Notes: generated by a model from the letters alone, not told the origin. A DNA stretch of 49,876 bases from Prevotella sp. (GCA_022779305.1 JALFSW010000024.1:1-49876); one strand, 5' to 3'. Positions 8,862-17,133 are shown, counted from the stretch's first letter. A program made the numbers and translations.

Positions 8862-10475
8862 ATGGCAAATTTTGATAAGAGCGTACTCGAAAAGTACGGA
8901 ATCACAGGAACAACAGAAGTTGTTTACAATCCTTCTTATGAAGTATTGTTTGCAGAAGAAACAAAAGAAAGTCTTCAAGGATTTGAAAAAGGTCAGGAAA
9001 CAGAACTTGGCGCAGTAAACGTTATGACAGGTGTTTACACTGGTCGCTCGCCTAAAGACAAGTTCATCGTAGATGATGCAAATTCACATGACACAGTTTG
9101 GTGGACATCTGAAGAATATAAGAACGATAATAAAAAAATGAGCGAGGCTGCATGGGCAGTTGTGAATGACCTTGCTAAGAAAGAATTGTCAAACAAACGT
9201 CTCTTCGTTGTTGACGGTTTCTGCGGTGCAAACAAAGACACACGCATGAAAATTCGCTTCATCGTTGAAGTGGCATGGCAAGCACACTTTGTAACAAACA
9301 TGTTCATCAAGCCCGTTTCAGAAGAAGAACTTGCACAAGAGCCAGACTTTATCGTTTACAACGCATCAAAGGCAAAGGTAGAAAACTACGCAGAGTTGGG
9401 TCTTAACTCTGAAACCGTGGTTGCTTTCAACGTAACTACAAAAGAACAAGTTATTCTCAACACATGGTATGGTGGCGAAATGAAGAAGGGTATGTTCTCA
9501 ATGATGAACTACTATCTTCCATTGAAAGGCATTGCTTCTATGCACTGCTCTGCTAACACCGACCTCAATGGTGAAAACACAGCCATCTTCTTCGGCTTGT
9601 CTGGAACAGGTAAGACTACGCTTTCAACCGATCCAAAGCGTTTGCTCATTGGTGATGACGAACACGGATGGGACGATAATGGTGTCTTCAACTTTGAAGG
9701 TGGGTGCTATGCAAAGGTTATCAACCTCGACAAAGAATCAGAGCCAGACATCTATGCAGCTATCAAGCGCAATGCATTGTTGGAAAACGTAACCGTAGAT
9801 GCTAACGGCAAGATTGACTTCACAGACGGAAGTAAGACAGAAAACACACGTGTGTCTTACCCTATCGATCACATCACAAACATTGTGAAGCCTATTTCTG
9901 CTGGTCCTGCTGCTAAGCAAGTGATCTTCTTGAGCGCAGACGCATTCGGCGTACTTCCTCCAGTGTCTATCCTCGACCCAGAACAAACAAAATACTACTT
10001 CCTTTCTGGTTTCACTGCAAAACTCGCTGGTACAGAACGTGGCATCACAGAACCAACACCTACATTCTCTGCATGTTTCGGTCAGGCGTTCTTGGAACTC
10101 CACCCAACAAAATATGCTGAAGAATTGGTGAAGAAGATGGAGCAAAACGGTGCTAAGGCATACCTCGTGAACACAGGTTGGAACGGAACTGGCAAACGTA
10201 TTTCTATCAAAGATACGCGTGGTATCATTGATGGTATCCTCAGCGGTGCAATCAACAAGGTTCCTACAAAGACCATCCCATACTTCAACTTCGTTGTTCC
10301 AACAGAATTGGAAGGCGTAGATACAGGCATCCTCGACCCACGCGACACTTATGCAGAAGCTGCACAATGGGAAGAAAAAGCTAAAGATTTGGCACAACGC
10401 TTCATCAAAAACTTCGTGAAGTACACAGGTAACGAAGCTGGTAAAGCATTGGTTGCTGCTGGTCCACAATTGTAA
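8862..10475 (+). CDS. pckA: Phosphoenolpyruvate carboxykinase (ATP)
   Basis: A 537-residue ATP-dependent PEP carboxykinase, interconverting oxaloacetate plus ATP and PEP plus CO2 plus ADP. In Bacteroidetes it usually runs in the CO2-fixing direction towards succinate. Visible motifs: substrate-binding 'GRSPKDKF' (residues 61-68), the kinase-1 P-loop '[11 protein letters not shown]' (245-255), metal-binding 'GDDEHGWDD' just after it, and 'NTGWNGTG' near the C-terminal third. Codon use is more biased (more C-ending codons) than its neighbours, as expected for a highly expressed gene. It has its own promoter and a strong terminator, so it is monocistronic. Confidence 0.97.
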   Translation: MANFDKSVLEKYGITGTTEVVYNPSYEVLFAEETKESLQGFEKGQETELGAVNVMTGVYTGRSPKDKFIVDDANSHDTVWWTSEEYKNDNKKMSEAAWAVVNDLAKKELSNKRLFVVDGFCGANKDTRMKIRFIVEVAWQAHFVTNMFIKPVSEEELAQEPDFIVYNASKAKVENYAELGLNSETVVAFNVTTKEQVILNTWYGGEMKKGMFSMMNYYLPLKGIASMHCSANTDLNGENTAIFFGLSGTGKTTLSTDPKRLLIGDDEHGWDDNGVFNFEGGCYAKVINLDKESEPDIYAAIKRNALLENVTVDANGKIDFTDGSKTENTRVSYPIDHITNIVKPISAGPAAKQVIFLSADAFGVLPPVSILDPEQTKYYFLSGFTAKLAGTERGITEPTPTFSACFGQAFLELHPTKYAEELVKKMEQNGAKAYLVNTGWNGTGKRISIKDTRGIIDGILSGAINKVPTKTIPYFNFVVPTELEGVDTGILDPRDTYAEAAQWEEKAKDLAQRFIKNFVKYTGNEAGKALVAAGPQL

Positions 10476-10505
10476 TCATAAGATTATATTTAAGGTAATA
10501 CTTTT

Positions 10506-10543
10506 AATTAGGGCGCACTGTGAAAGTGCGCCCTAATTTTTTT
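10506..10543 (+). terminator. pckA terminator
   Basis: AATTAGGGCGCACT and AGTGCGCCCTAATT form a 14-bp perfect stem with a 5-nt loop, followed by a run of T. This is a textbook intrinsic terminator 30 nt after the stop. Confidence 0.93.
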
Positions 10544-10702
10544 GTCATTGAATTTTGTTGGAGTCCATATCTTCTAAATAATGAATTTATAATATTCACA
10601 GGCTAAATAGTAGCAAAAATGTAAAAAATACAATTTAAAAGGATTTTACGCTTGATATAAATCAAGAAAGATAACGAAGTAAAAAAATAATTCTAACTTT
10701 TC

Positions 10703-10733
10703 TTGCAAAAGAAAACAAAACACCTTATCTTTG
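10703..10733 (+). promoter_or_regulatory. Promoter of a candidate short RNA
   Basis: TTG (10703-10705), a 20-nt spacer and TATCTTTG (10726-10733): a full match to the Bacteroidetes consensus with no ORF downstream for nearly 400 nt. Confidence 0.7.
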
Positions 10734-10739
10734 CATCGT

Positions 10740-10800
10740 GTTTTTCATAGTATTAGATTTAAGGTTAACAAAGGTTGGACTACAGCGGTAGTCCTTTTTT
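10740..10800 (+). ncRNA. Candidate ~60-nt small RNA
   Basis: A strong promoter ends at 10733. An intrinsic terminator follows within 70 nt: GGACTAC, loop AGCG, GTAGTCC at 10777-10794, then TTTTTT. The implied transcript is about 60 nt, contains a near-repeat AAGGTT-aac-AAAGGTT, and has no convincing ORF. It could be an independent sRNA or an attenuated leader, but the next gene has its own promoter at 11050-11080. I do not recognise an Rfam family. Confidence 0.5.
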
Positions 10801-11049
10801 ATTTTCTAACACTTCGCAAAACACATTTCCCACATTATTATATTATTAACAACATGAGTGCCGCATAAGATAAGCGATTACAAAATGTACAAAAGCGATT
10901 ATCAGCTATTTGAAATTTGCTAATATATTTTTCTTTTGCGATGAGACAAATTGAAAGAACGCACAGCAAGATCATCATTAGTAGGTATTAAAATCTCTAT
11001 CTCAACAGAAATACATTTCTTTTAACCTCTTTTTACCAACACTTAGGTA
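10801..11049. other. Intergenic, nothing recognised
   Basis: A/T-rich sequence between the candidate small RNA and the TonB-receptor promoter. Only ORFs of 16 codons or fewer are present, with no hairpin or repeat I can support. Confidence 0.5.
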
Positions 11050-11080
11050 TTGTTCAACTCCATAATTAGTCGTAACTTTG
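11050..11080 (+). promoter_or_regulatory. Promoter of the TonB-dependent receptor
   Basis: TTG (11050-11052), a 20-nt spacer and TAACTTTG (11073-11080), giving a leader of about 35 nt. Confidence 0.72.
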
Positions 11081-11120
11081 CAGCACTTTAATTAGTAACT
11101 TAAGTTTAATAAAAATTTAT

Positions 11121-13577
11121 ATGAAAAGAATTTTTACATTATTCGTAGGCGTTTTATGTGTCATTGTAGCAATGGCGCAAAACACCGATGCTATGCTCTT
11201 TGGCGATGTGAAAGCCAAAGAAACAAAAGAACATCTTCCCCATGCAATGATCGTTGTAAAGGGAACCAACCTCAAAACTAAATGTGATGGTAGTGGACAC
11301 TTCAAACTGCCTAATCTTCCTGTTGGAAAACAAATTGTCATTGCTTCAGTGGATGGCTATCAAGAGCAAGAAGTCGAAGTAGAGATGGTCAGCGGGAAGT
11401 CTGTTACAGTTTATTTTGAACTCGACAAAGATCCACTCGAACTCAGTCAAGTTGTGGTTACAGGCACACGCACCTCACACTTCGTGAAAAACGTACCCAT
11501 CCGTACAGAAGTGCTCACCAATCAGGCACTCAAGCGAAAGAATGCACAAAGCCTCTATGAAGCATTGGAAGGTGTACCAGGCGTTCGTGTTGAAGAACAA
11601 TGTCAGGCTTGTAACTTCTCAATGGTGCGCATGCAAGGACTCGGAGCTGAACATACACAGGTTTTGATTGATGGCGAACCGATGTATTCAGGTCTTGCAG
11701 GTGTCTATGGACTTCAGCAAATGGGTACGAATGATGTAGATCGTCTTGAAATTGTTAAAGGTGCAGGCTCGGCACTCTATGGCAGTAGTGCGGTGGCAGG
11801 TGCAATCAATATCATTTCAAAAGAACCTACCTACGAACCATCTATTAACGCTGACCTACAATTAGGTAACTGGGGCTATAAGAGTTACAAAGGCTCTGGC
11901 TCAATGCGCTATAAAAATGTGGGCGTAATGGTCTCTGCACAGCGCATGGAAATGGATGCGTTAGACGAAACACAAGCTGGCAACACTCGTTCGGAAGTGA
12001 AGCATAAGGATGGTGTATCTGACCGCGTGTATAGCCTTATGAACAACCTCGGTTTGAGCTTCTATTTTTATAGTCCGTTTGCAACCAACGACAAACTCAT
12101 CATTCGTGCAAAAGCATTGGATGAAGTGCGTATGGGTGGCACAATGACCGATAATCTTTACCTCAATCCTTTTTCGGCTGGAACAGAAAATATCAGAACC
12201 GACCGTCTTTCTGCCGACCTTGCCTATACTTTGCCCATCGGTTCAAAGTCAGAACTTAATCTTGCAGCTGCCTACGTGCGCCATAAACGCAACGCAACTA
12301 ACGATACATTCTTGAGCAGCTACCAAGAATCACATCCCGATCCCGCTAATCCTAAAGGTCCTGGATTGAGCCCTGATGTAGAAATAATGCGTCCTTACCT
12401 TGCAAAAGAAAACTCATTCAGCCCTTCTTTAACTTTCACCAGCATGCTTGGTAAGCACACCTTGCTCGCAGGCGTACAAGGTTACTTCACCAACCTTCGT
12501 GAAACGGGACTCTACGCAATCGACGACGACACCAGCCCTTACTACGGAAAAGCCTACACTTCAATCGGAGAGAAACACGCAAACGAAGTAGGCTTCTTCA
12601 TTCAAGACGAATGGAATGCGCTTCCCGGACTCACCATCGTACCTGGTCTTCGTTTAGACACCCACAATTCACGTGAAGAATATACAGCAAGTGAAAAGGT
12701 TTTCGATGGCAATTTCCCACAAACAAAATTCAGCAAAGCAACGTTCAATCCTCGTTTAGCAATCAAATACGAACTTTCAAAGGCACTTGTCCTTCGTGCT
12801 AACTTCGGAACAGGTTTCCGTGCACCTTATGGATTTTCTGAAGACCTACACCTTTGTTCAGGTTCTCCACGTGTTTGGAAATCATCTGAACTCAACGGCG
12901 AACGTTCTATTAGCTATAACGTGTCGGCAGACTATTATGGAAAGAACTATCAGTTGAGCCTCAACATTTTCCGCACAGATTTGAAAGACAAAATCCAATT
13001 TGCACCTGCCAGTGAAAATGTAAAGAAACTCGGCTACACCTATCAATGGGAGAACGTAGACGATGCTTACGTGCAGGGTATTGAAATCGGTGCGAAAGCC
13101 ACATTGTTTAGAAACTTCAATGCAGGTCTCAACTGGACATTCAATCAAGGTAAGTTCAAACACGAACGTGCAGAATGGGCAGACGCCAACGATGAAGAAA
13201 ACAAAAAATACCCACAACGCTTAGCCTATGCGAAAGAAAGCAAGAACATTTCACGTTTCCCAGCTATGACGGGCGACCTCACACTCGAATACACACCTGG
13301 CACTTGGACATTCTCACTCACAAGCTCGCTCCAAGGCAAGATGTACATTGACTACAATTCAGAAGACGATGGTACACAGTCAAAGATCAAGAAAACCAAT
13401 CTCTTCACTTTGTGGAATTGTCGCATTGCAAAACGCATTGGTTCGTTCAGCGTTTATGCGGGTGGAAAGAACATCTTTAGCTATATTCAAGACGAAAGAC
13501 ACTTAGACGACGCTGCCTTTATGTATGCACCTGTTTATGGCGCAACGTGGTATGCAGGTCTCAGTCTGACGCTTTAA
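11121..13577 (+). CDS. TonB-dependent outer-membrane receptor
   Basis: An 818-residue receptor with a signal peptide (residues 1-20). A CarboxypepD_reg-like domain spans about 25-100. The TonB-box-like 'SQVVVTGTRT' lies at about 109-118. The plug spans roughly 120-235 and includes 'LYGSSAVAGAINIISKEP'. A 22-strand-type barrel ends '...YAGLSLTL'. The plug carries a CxxC (Cys161 and Cys164, in 'EEQCQACNFS'), a feature of one Bacteroidetes receptor subgroup. The ligand is not determinable; a metal or metal complex is a reasonable guess because of the CxxC. No SusD partner or uptake ABC genes are adjacent, which argues against a glycan-use locus. It is probably monocistronic. Confidence 0.85.
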   Translation: MKRIFTLFVGVLCVIVAMAQNTDAMLFGDVKAKETKEHLPHAMIVVKGTNLKTKCDGSGHFKLPNLPVGKQIVIASVDGYQEQEVEVEMVSGKSVTVYFELDKDPLELSQVVVTGTRTSHFVKNVPIRTEVLTNQALKRKNAQSLYEALEGVPGVRVEEQCQACNFSMVRMQGLGAEHTQVLIDGEPMYSGLAGVYGLQQMGTNDVDRLEIVKGAGSALYGSSAVAGAINIISKEPTYEPSINADLQLGNWGYKSYKGSGSMRYKNVGVMVSAQRMEMDALDETQAGNTRSEVKHKDGVSDRVYSLMNNLGLSFYFYSPFATNDKLIIRAKALDEVRMGGTMTDNLYLNPFSAGTENIRTDRLSADLAYTLPIGSKSELNLAAAYVRHKRNATNDTFLSSYQESHPDPANPKGPGLSPDVEIMRPYLAKENSFSPSLTFTSMLGKHTLLAGVQGYFTNLRETGLYAIDDDTSPYYGKAYTSIGEKHANEVGFFIQDEWNALPGLTIVPGLRLDTHNSREEYTASEKVFDGNFPQTKFSKATFNPRLAIKYELSKALVLRANFGTGFRAPYGFSEDLHLCSGSPRVWKSSELNGERSISYNVSADYYGKNYQLSLNIFRTDLKDKIQFAPASENVKKLGYTYQWENVDDAYVQGIEIGAKATLFRNFNAGLNWTFNQGKFKHERAEWADANDEENKKYPQRLAYAKESKNISRFPAMTGDLTLEYTPGTWTFSLTSSLQGKMYIDYNSEDDGTQSKIKKTNLFTLWNCRIAKRIGSFSVYAGGKNIFSYIQDERHLDDAAFMYAPVYGATWYAGLSLTL

Positions 13578-13713
13578 GCTGAAAACCATCATCATTTGGT
13601 AACAAAAATCCGACTATGTGCATCTAAAAAAGCATTTCTCCCTGACAAAAAACTTTTAAGTATTGCACGGCATAGGGGATAAACGCCAAAAAATTTTCTA
13701 AGAATGAGATAGC
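13578..13713. other. Spacer after the TonB receptor
   Basis: No ORF, repeat or hairpin of note before the terminator at 13714. Confidence 0.5.
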
Positions 13714-13781
13714 AAAGAGTTGATAAGTATGACATGAATGGAAATTAATCGCTATTCACGTCAACTTATCAACTCTTTTTT
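13714..13781 (+). terminator. Terminator after the TonB receptor
   Basis: AAAGAGTTGATAAGT pairs with ACTTATCAACTCTTT (13764-13778), with further inner pairing (TGAAT with ATTCA), followed by TTT. The stem is 15 bp, a strong and possibly bidirectional intrinsic terminator. Confidence 0.8.
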
Positions 13782-13835
13782 CATACCTATTCGACTTGTC
13801 TTTCGTGTCGCTTCTAAAAAGCTTAACAATTTTCT

Positions 13836-13865
13836 TTGTCATTCCTTTTGTTTACACTACCTTTG
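13836..13865 (+). promoter_or_regulatory. Promoter upstream of the kinase, ending at a repeat element
   Basis: TTG (13836-13838), a 19-nt spacer and TACCTTTG (13858-13865). The MITE-like element begins at 13875, so the transcription start should fall at or within a few bases of the element's first base. Confidence 0.65.
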
Positions 13866-13874
13866 CAATGTTCA

Positions 13875-14070
13875 AACCCAATTCGGTCATTAGAGACCAA
13901 ACGGATTGCGTCTGATGTTCTGTGCAGATTGTTTATTGTTTTCTCGCAGATGTAGCGGGCTACTTCAAGAGAAAACAATGAAGAAGATGCTAGTAAGCAG
14001 ATGTAAGCAGTTGGGAAGTTAATAAATAAAAGAAAAAGGAATCCCTAACGGTCTAATGACCGATTTGGGT
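13875..14070 (-). mobile_element. MITE-like element, full-length inverted copy in a 5' leader
   Basis: This 196-bp copy lies in the opposite orientation to 7526-7721. Ends are AACCCAATTCGGTCATTAG and CTAATGACCGATTTGGGT. The internal 43-nt hairpin (13936-13978) is perfect here: TTGTTTTCTC with GAGAAAACAA, plus GTAGC with GCTAC. Relative to the 7526 copy the first two stem pairs changed from G-C/C-G to T-A/T-A, a compensatory change. It fills most of the transcribed leader of the pyridoxal-kinase-like gene. Confidence 0.85.
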
Positions 14071-14109
14071 AAAACCCAATTAAAGAAAAAGGAGATTGAA
14101 AGAAACAAA

Positions 14110-14928
14110 ATGCAAAAAAAACAGATCCTTCTCATCAACGATATAGCTGGCTACGGCAAAGTAGCAACAGCCGCAATGCTCCCCATTTTATCGTATTTAG
14201 GACATCCTGTCTACAATCTGCCAACAGCCTTAGTCTCTAACACATTGGATTATGGTAAGTTTCAGATACTCGAAACCACAGACTACATCAAACAGGTGCT
14301 GCCCATCTGGAAAGAATTGGGCTTTCACTATGATTCGATTGCAACGGGTTTCATTGCTTCTGAACGACAGGCAAGCCTCGTTGCCGACTATTGCAGGGAA
14401 CAGGCTTCGCTCGGAACAATGATTTTCGTAGACCCCATCATGGGCGATGAAGGACAGCTTTACAATGGCGTAACACCTTCCACCATTCGTTCTATGCGCG
14501 AAATGATTAGCGTTGCAGGGGTGTGTTTCCCCAATTACACAGAGGCTTGTTATCTAACAGAAACGCCTTATCGTTCAGAAGGTGTGACGGAAAGCGAAGG
14601 ACGCATCTTGCTCGACAAACTCCACGCTATCGGTGCAAAATCGGTGCTCATCACTTCGATAAAAATCGATGGTCAGCCGTCGGTCATTGGCTACAATGAT
14701 GAGAATCAAACCTACTTTGCTTTACCTTATACAGAAATTCCTGTGCGCTTCCCCGGGACGGGTGATATATTCTCAGCAATTCTCATCGGACATTTACTCG
14801 ATGGGACGTCGCTCATTGAAAGTACGCAACGCGCTATGAATGGCGTTTATCAATTAATAGATCTCAACAAAGACAATGCAGATAAGAATCGAGGTATTCC
14901 CCTCGAACGCTATCTCGATATACTCTAA
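14110..14928 (+). CDS. Pyridoxal/pyridoxamine kinase-like protein
   Basis: A 272-residue ribokinase-fold (PfkB/PdxK-type) kinase, predicted to phosphorylate pyridoxal or a related B6 vitamer in the cytoplasm. 'LLINDIAGYGKVATAAMLPIL' is the B6-kinase N-terminus; 'FVDPIMGDEGQLYNG' and the anion-hole motif 'FPGTGDIFSAIL' near residue 218 with its catalytic Asp are visible. The ATG at 14110 is chosen because the fold starts there. An in-frame ATG at 14056 lies inside the repeat-element end and would add 18 residues without homology. The next gene follows after 18 bp, so the two are probably cotranscribed. Confidence 0.82.
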   Translation: MQKKQILLINDIAGYGKVATAAMLPILSYLGHPVYNLPTALVSNTLDYGKFQILETTDYIKQVLPIWKELGFHYDSIATGFIASERQASLVADYCREQASLGTMIFVDPIMGDEGQLYNGVTPSTIRSMREMISVAGVCFPNYTEACYLTETPYRSEGVTESEGRILLDKLHAIGAKSVLITSIKIDGQPSVIGYNDENQTYFALPYTEIPVRFPGTGDIFSAILIGHLLDGTSLIESTQRAMNGVYQLIDLNKDNADKNRGIPLERYLDIL

Positions 14929-14946
14929 AAATAAAACATATATGCT

Positions 14947-16608
14947 ATGGATTGGCTAAACCAGTTATTTGGTCTCCACTCAGCCTTGCAAGCTGTCATC
15001 ATCATCTCCTTGGTTTGTGCCTTGGGCTTAGGTCTGGGCAAAATCAAGATAGGCGGTATTTCGCTCGGTGTCGCTTTTGTGTTTTTTGTCGGAATTGCCG
15101 TAGGTAATTTTGGACTCGACATTGATACGCAAATGATGAAATACTGCGAAACTTTCGGATTGGTCATTTTTGTCTACACATTGGGACTTCACGTTGGTCC
15201 CCAGTTCTTTAGTTCGTTGCTCCATGAAGGTAAATCGCAAAATCTTTGGTCGTTAGCTGTCATTCTCTTGGGCACGTTTATGGCAATCGGCATGACCTAT
15301 CTCACGGATATTCCAATGGCACACATGGTCGGCATCCTTTGCGGTGCAACGACAAATACGCCTGCGCTCGGTGCTGCTCAGCAAGCCTTGGAACATCAAG
15401 GAGTGAGCGGAGGCTTGGCTGCATTGGCAACTGCCGTTACCTATCCATTAGGTGTCGTTGGCGTCATCATTGCAATGATTTGCGTGCGAAAGTTCTTTGT
15501 GCGCCCAGAAAACCTTCATTCCGCTGCAGATGAAGATGAAAACCACACCTACATCGGTCAGTTCGTTGTGGTCAATCCTGCACTCGTAGGCAAAGACATA
15601 GCCGCTGTTTCCCAATGCACCAATCGAAAATTCATCATTTCCCGCATTTGGCGCAACAACGAGGTCATACTACCTCATGGCACCACTACGCTCGAAAAGA
15701 ACGACAACCTCCTTGTCATTGTTCACAAGGAAGATGTGCCAGCCATGGAACTACTTTTCGGACAAGCCGTAAACCGGGATTGGAACAAAGAACTCATCGA
15801 TTGGAATCACATTGATGCCAACGTGGAAAGTCGAATCATTGTTCTCACAAAGCCAGCACTCAATGGCAAACTCCTCGGACAGCTCCATTTACGCGACGTC
15901 TATGGTGTGAACGTGAGCCGCGTGTTGCGTGGTGACATCAAGCTATTGGCAACCGAAGACCTCAGATTGCGCCATGGTGACCGCCTTACAGTTGTAGGAA
16001 AACCCGATGCAGTTGATCATGCAGAGCATTTCTTGGGCAATTCTGTAAAAACACTGAACGAACCCAACCTCGGACACGTCTTCCTTGGTATGATCTTCGG
16101 ACTTGCCATCGGAACCATTCCCATATCGCTGCCTGGCATGGAATCGCCTATCCGCCTTGGAATAGCTGGAGGTCCGATTATCATGGGTATTCTCATCGGA
16201 ACACTTGCACCACGTTTCCATCTCATTTCCTATACCACGCCGAGTGTTTCATTAATGTTGCGCAAGCTCGGTTTGTCGCTCTATTTGGCTTGTATTGGTC
16301 TCGACGCAGGAAAAGACTTTCTTTCCACAGTTGTGCGACCAGAAGGTTTGTTGTGGATAGGCATAGGATTTTTGCTCACCATGTTGCCCATTCTCATTGT
16401 TGCAGTGGTTGCTTTGCGACTGCGCAAGTTCGACTTTGCCACAATTTGTGGTATACTCTGTGGTTCAATGGCAAACCCAATGGCATTGGTCTACGCCAAC
16501 GAAACAACCGAAGGCGAACGTTCTAACATTAGCTACACCACTGTCTATCCTTTGGGCATGTTCATTCGTGTCATCATCGCACAAGTTTTGGTGATGTTTT
16601 TCGTCTAA
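14947..16608 (+). CDS. AspT/YidE-type putative transporter with RCK/TrkA-C domains
   Basis: A 553-residue membrane protein with the AspT/YidE/YbjL antiporter duplication layout. An N-terminal block of about five helices spans residues 10-185, two TrkA-C-like cytoplasmic domains follow (roughly 200-365; 'LVGKDIAAVSQCTNRKFIISRI' and 'LLGQLHLRDVYGVNVSRVLRG'-type starts), and a second helix block spans 375-553. Paired conserved segments 'GATTNTPALGAAQQAL' and 'GSMANPMALVYANE' sit in the two halves. Family members include aspartate:alanine exchangers, but the substrate here is unknown. It lies just after the B6-kinase-like gene, probably in one operon. Confidence 0.82.
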   Translation: MDWLNQLFGLHSALQAVIIISLVCALGLGLGKIKIGGISLGVAFVFFVGIAVGNFGLDIDTQMMKYCETFGLVIFVYTLGLHVGPQFFSSLLHEGKSQNLWSLAVILLGTFMAIGMTYLTDIPMAHMVGILCGATTNTPALGAAQQALEHQGVSGGLAALATAVTYPLGVVGVIIAMICVRKFFVRPENLHSAADEDENHTYIGQFVVVNPALVGKDIAAVSQCTNRKFIISRIWRNNEVILPHGTTTLEKNDNLLVIVHKEDVPAMELLFGQAVNRDWNKELIDWNHIDANVESRIIVLTKPALNGKLLGQLHLRDVYGVNVSRVLRGDIKLLATEDLRLRHGDRLTVVGKPDAVDHAEHFLGNSVKTLNEPNLGHVFLGMIFGLAIGTIPISLPGMESPIRLGIAGGPIIMGILIGTLAPRFHLISYTTPSVSLMLRKLGLSLYLACIGLDAGKDFLSTVVRPEGLLWIGIGFLLTMLPILIVAVVALRLRKFDFATICGILCGSMANPMALVYANETTEGERSNISYTTVYPLGMFIRVIIAQVLVMFFV

Positions 16609-16661
16609 CGGAAACAGAAATATATAACACATTCATTTTCAGATAATTACAATATCAACAT

Positions 16662-16742
16662 AACTAAGCCTCAGTTGCACTACAACTGAGGCTCATTTGT
16701 GTCCCAACTAAACCTCACTTACCTTGCAAATGAGCATCAGCC
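16662..16742. repeat. 22-bp-period palindromic array A
   Basis: Four 15-bp odd palindromes at 16662, 16684, 16706 and 16728 (consensus AACTGAGSCTCAGTT), separated by 7-bp spacers, an exact 22-bp period. It starts 54 bp after the transporter stop codon. Related arrays occur at 30041, 37794 and 49648. Confidence 0.85.
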
Positions 16743-16793
16743 ACCAAAGTGGCTAAAAACCCGTACTGTACGCATGCTGCATAAGGCATAAAA

Positions 16794-16825
16794 AAGGTGG
16801 ATGTGTAAATGTGCACATCCACCTT
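16794..16825 (-). terminator. Terminator of the GG-leader peptide gene
   Basis: On the minus strand, AAGGTGGATGTG pairs with CACATCCACCTT around an 8-nt loop (12 bp) and is followed by TTTT. It starts 7 nt after the TAA at 16833-16835. Confidence 0.85.
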
Positions 16826-16832
16826 AGCATGT

Positions 16833-16991
16833 TTACTTCGTAGAGGGAGGACAATACTTACGACAATCTTTCTATTTGTACTTTCTACAACCAATCCACA
16901 ATGTAAGATTACTCTCTTCTTGGGAGTCTGTGAAAGTCCCTCCCATTACTTCAAGCTGCTCTGCTTCTGTAAGAAATTCTGGTTTGAACAT
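16833..16991 (-). pseudogene. Orphan double-glycine-leader peptide gene with in-frame TAG
   Basis: From ATG at 16989-16991 the minus strand reads MFKPEFLTEAEQLEVMGG, a typical acidic GG-type leader for export by peptidase-containing ABC transporters. A short core follows, ending WIGCRKYK, then TAG (16872-16874). The same frame continues KDCRKYCPPSTK to TAA at 16833-16835. The terminator begins 7 nt after the TAA, 46 nt after the TAG. The full frame has 51 sense codons plus the TAG and repeats a CRKY motif on both sides of it. It is either a natural 39-residue peptide, a nonsense-mutated precursor, or a readthrough product. No maturation or export genes are adjacent, and an IS remnant starts 38 bp upstream of the ATG. 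Confidence 0.6.
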
Positions 16992-17063
16992 AATTTTTAT
17001 TTTTAAATTAATAATATAAATAATTATTACTGTCCGCTAAACTTTAGGGTTAGATACAAATTT

Positions 17064-17099
17064 AGGGCTGACACTTCTCCCGAGGTATCAGCCCTTTTT
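17064..17099 (+). promoter_or_regulatory. Hairpin with U-tract upstream of the transposase start
   Basis: AGGGCTGACACTTC, loop TCCC, GAGGTATCAGCCCT, then TTTTG. The stem has 14 positions with one mismatch and looks like an intrinsic terminator. The equivalent 32-nt hairpin in the copy at 49774 differs at several stem positions but keeps pairing. Confidence 0.7.
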
Positions 17100-17133
17100 G
17101 TTATCTTTGCTTTTGTTTCTAAACTCGGATAAC

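Noticed and set aside
9738..10469. 243-codon antisense frame in pckA
   Set aside because: It is a by-product of pckA's biased codon use on the opposite strand; it has no homology that I recognise and no promoter or ribosome-binding context.
14056..14109. Upstream start for the B6-kinase-like gene inside the repeat element
   Set aside because: The ATG comes from the element's terminal repeat (TAATGACC). The added residues are Lys/Glu-rich and precede the normal kinase N-terminus.
16662..16742. CRISPR array
   Set aside because: Repeat units are short palindromes with 7-bp spacers that are themselves similar between arrays, and there are no cas genes. This is a palindromic repeat family, not CRISPR.
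16809..17006. 65-codon plus-strand frame in the island
   Set aside because: It is antisense to the GG-leader peptide gene, which has a recognisable leader and its own terminator on the minus strand.
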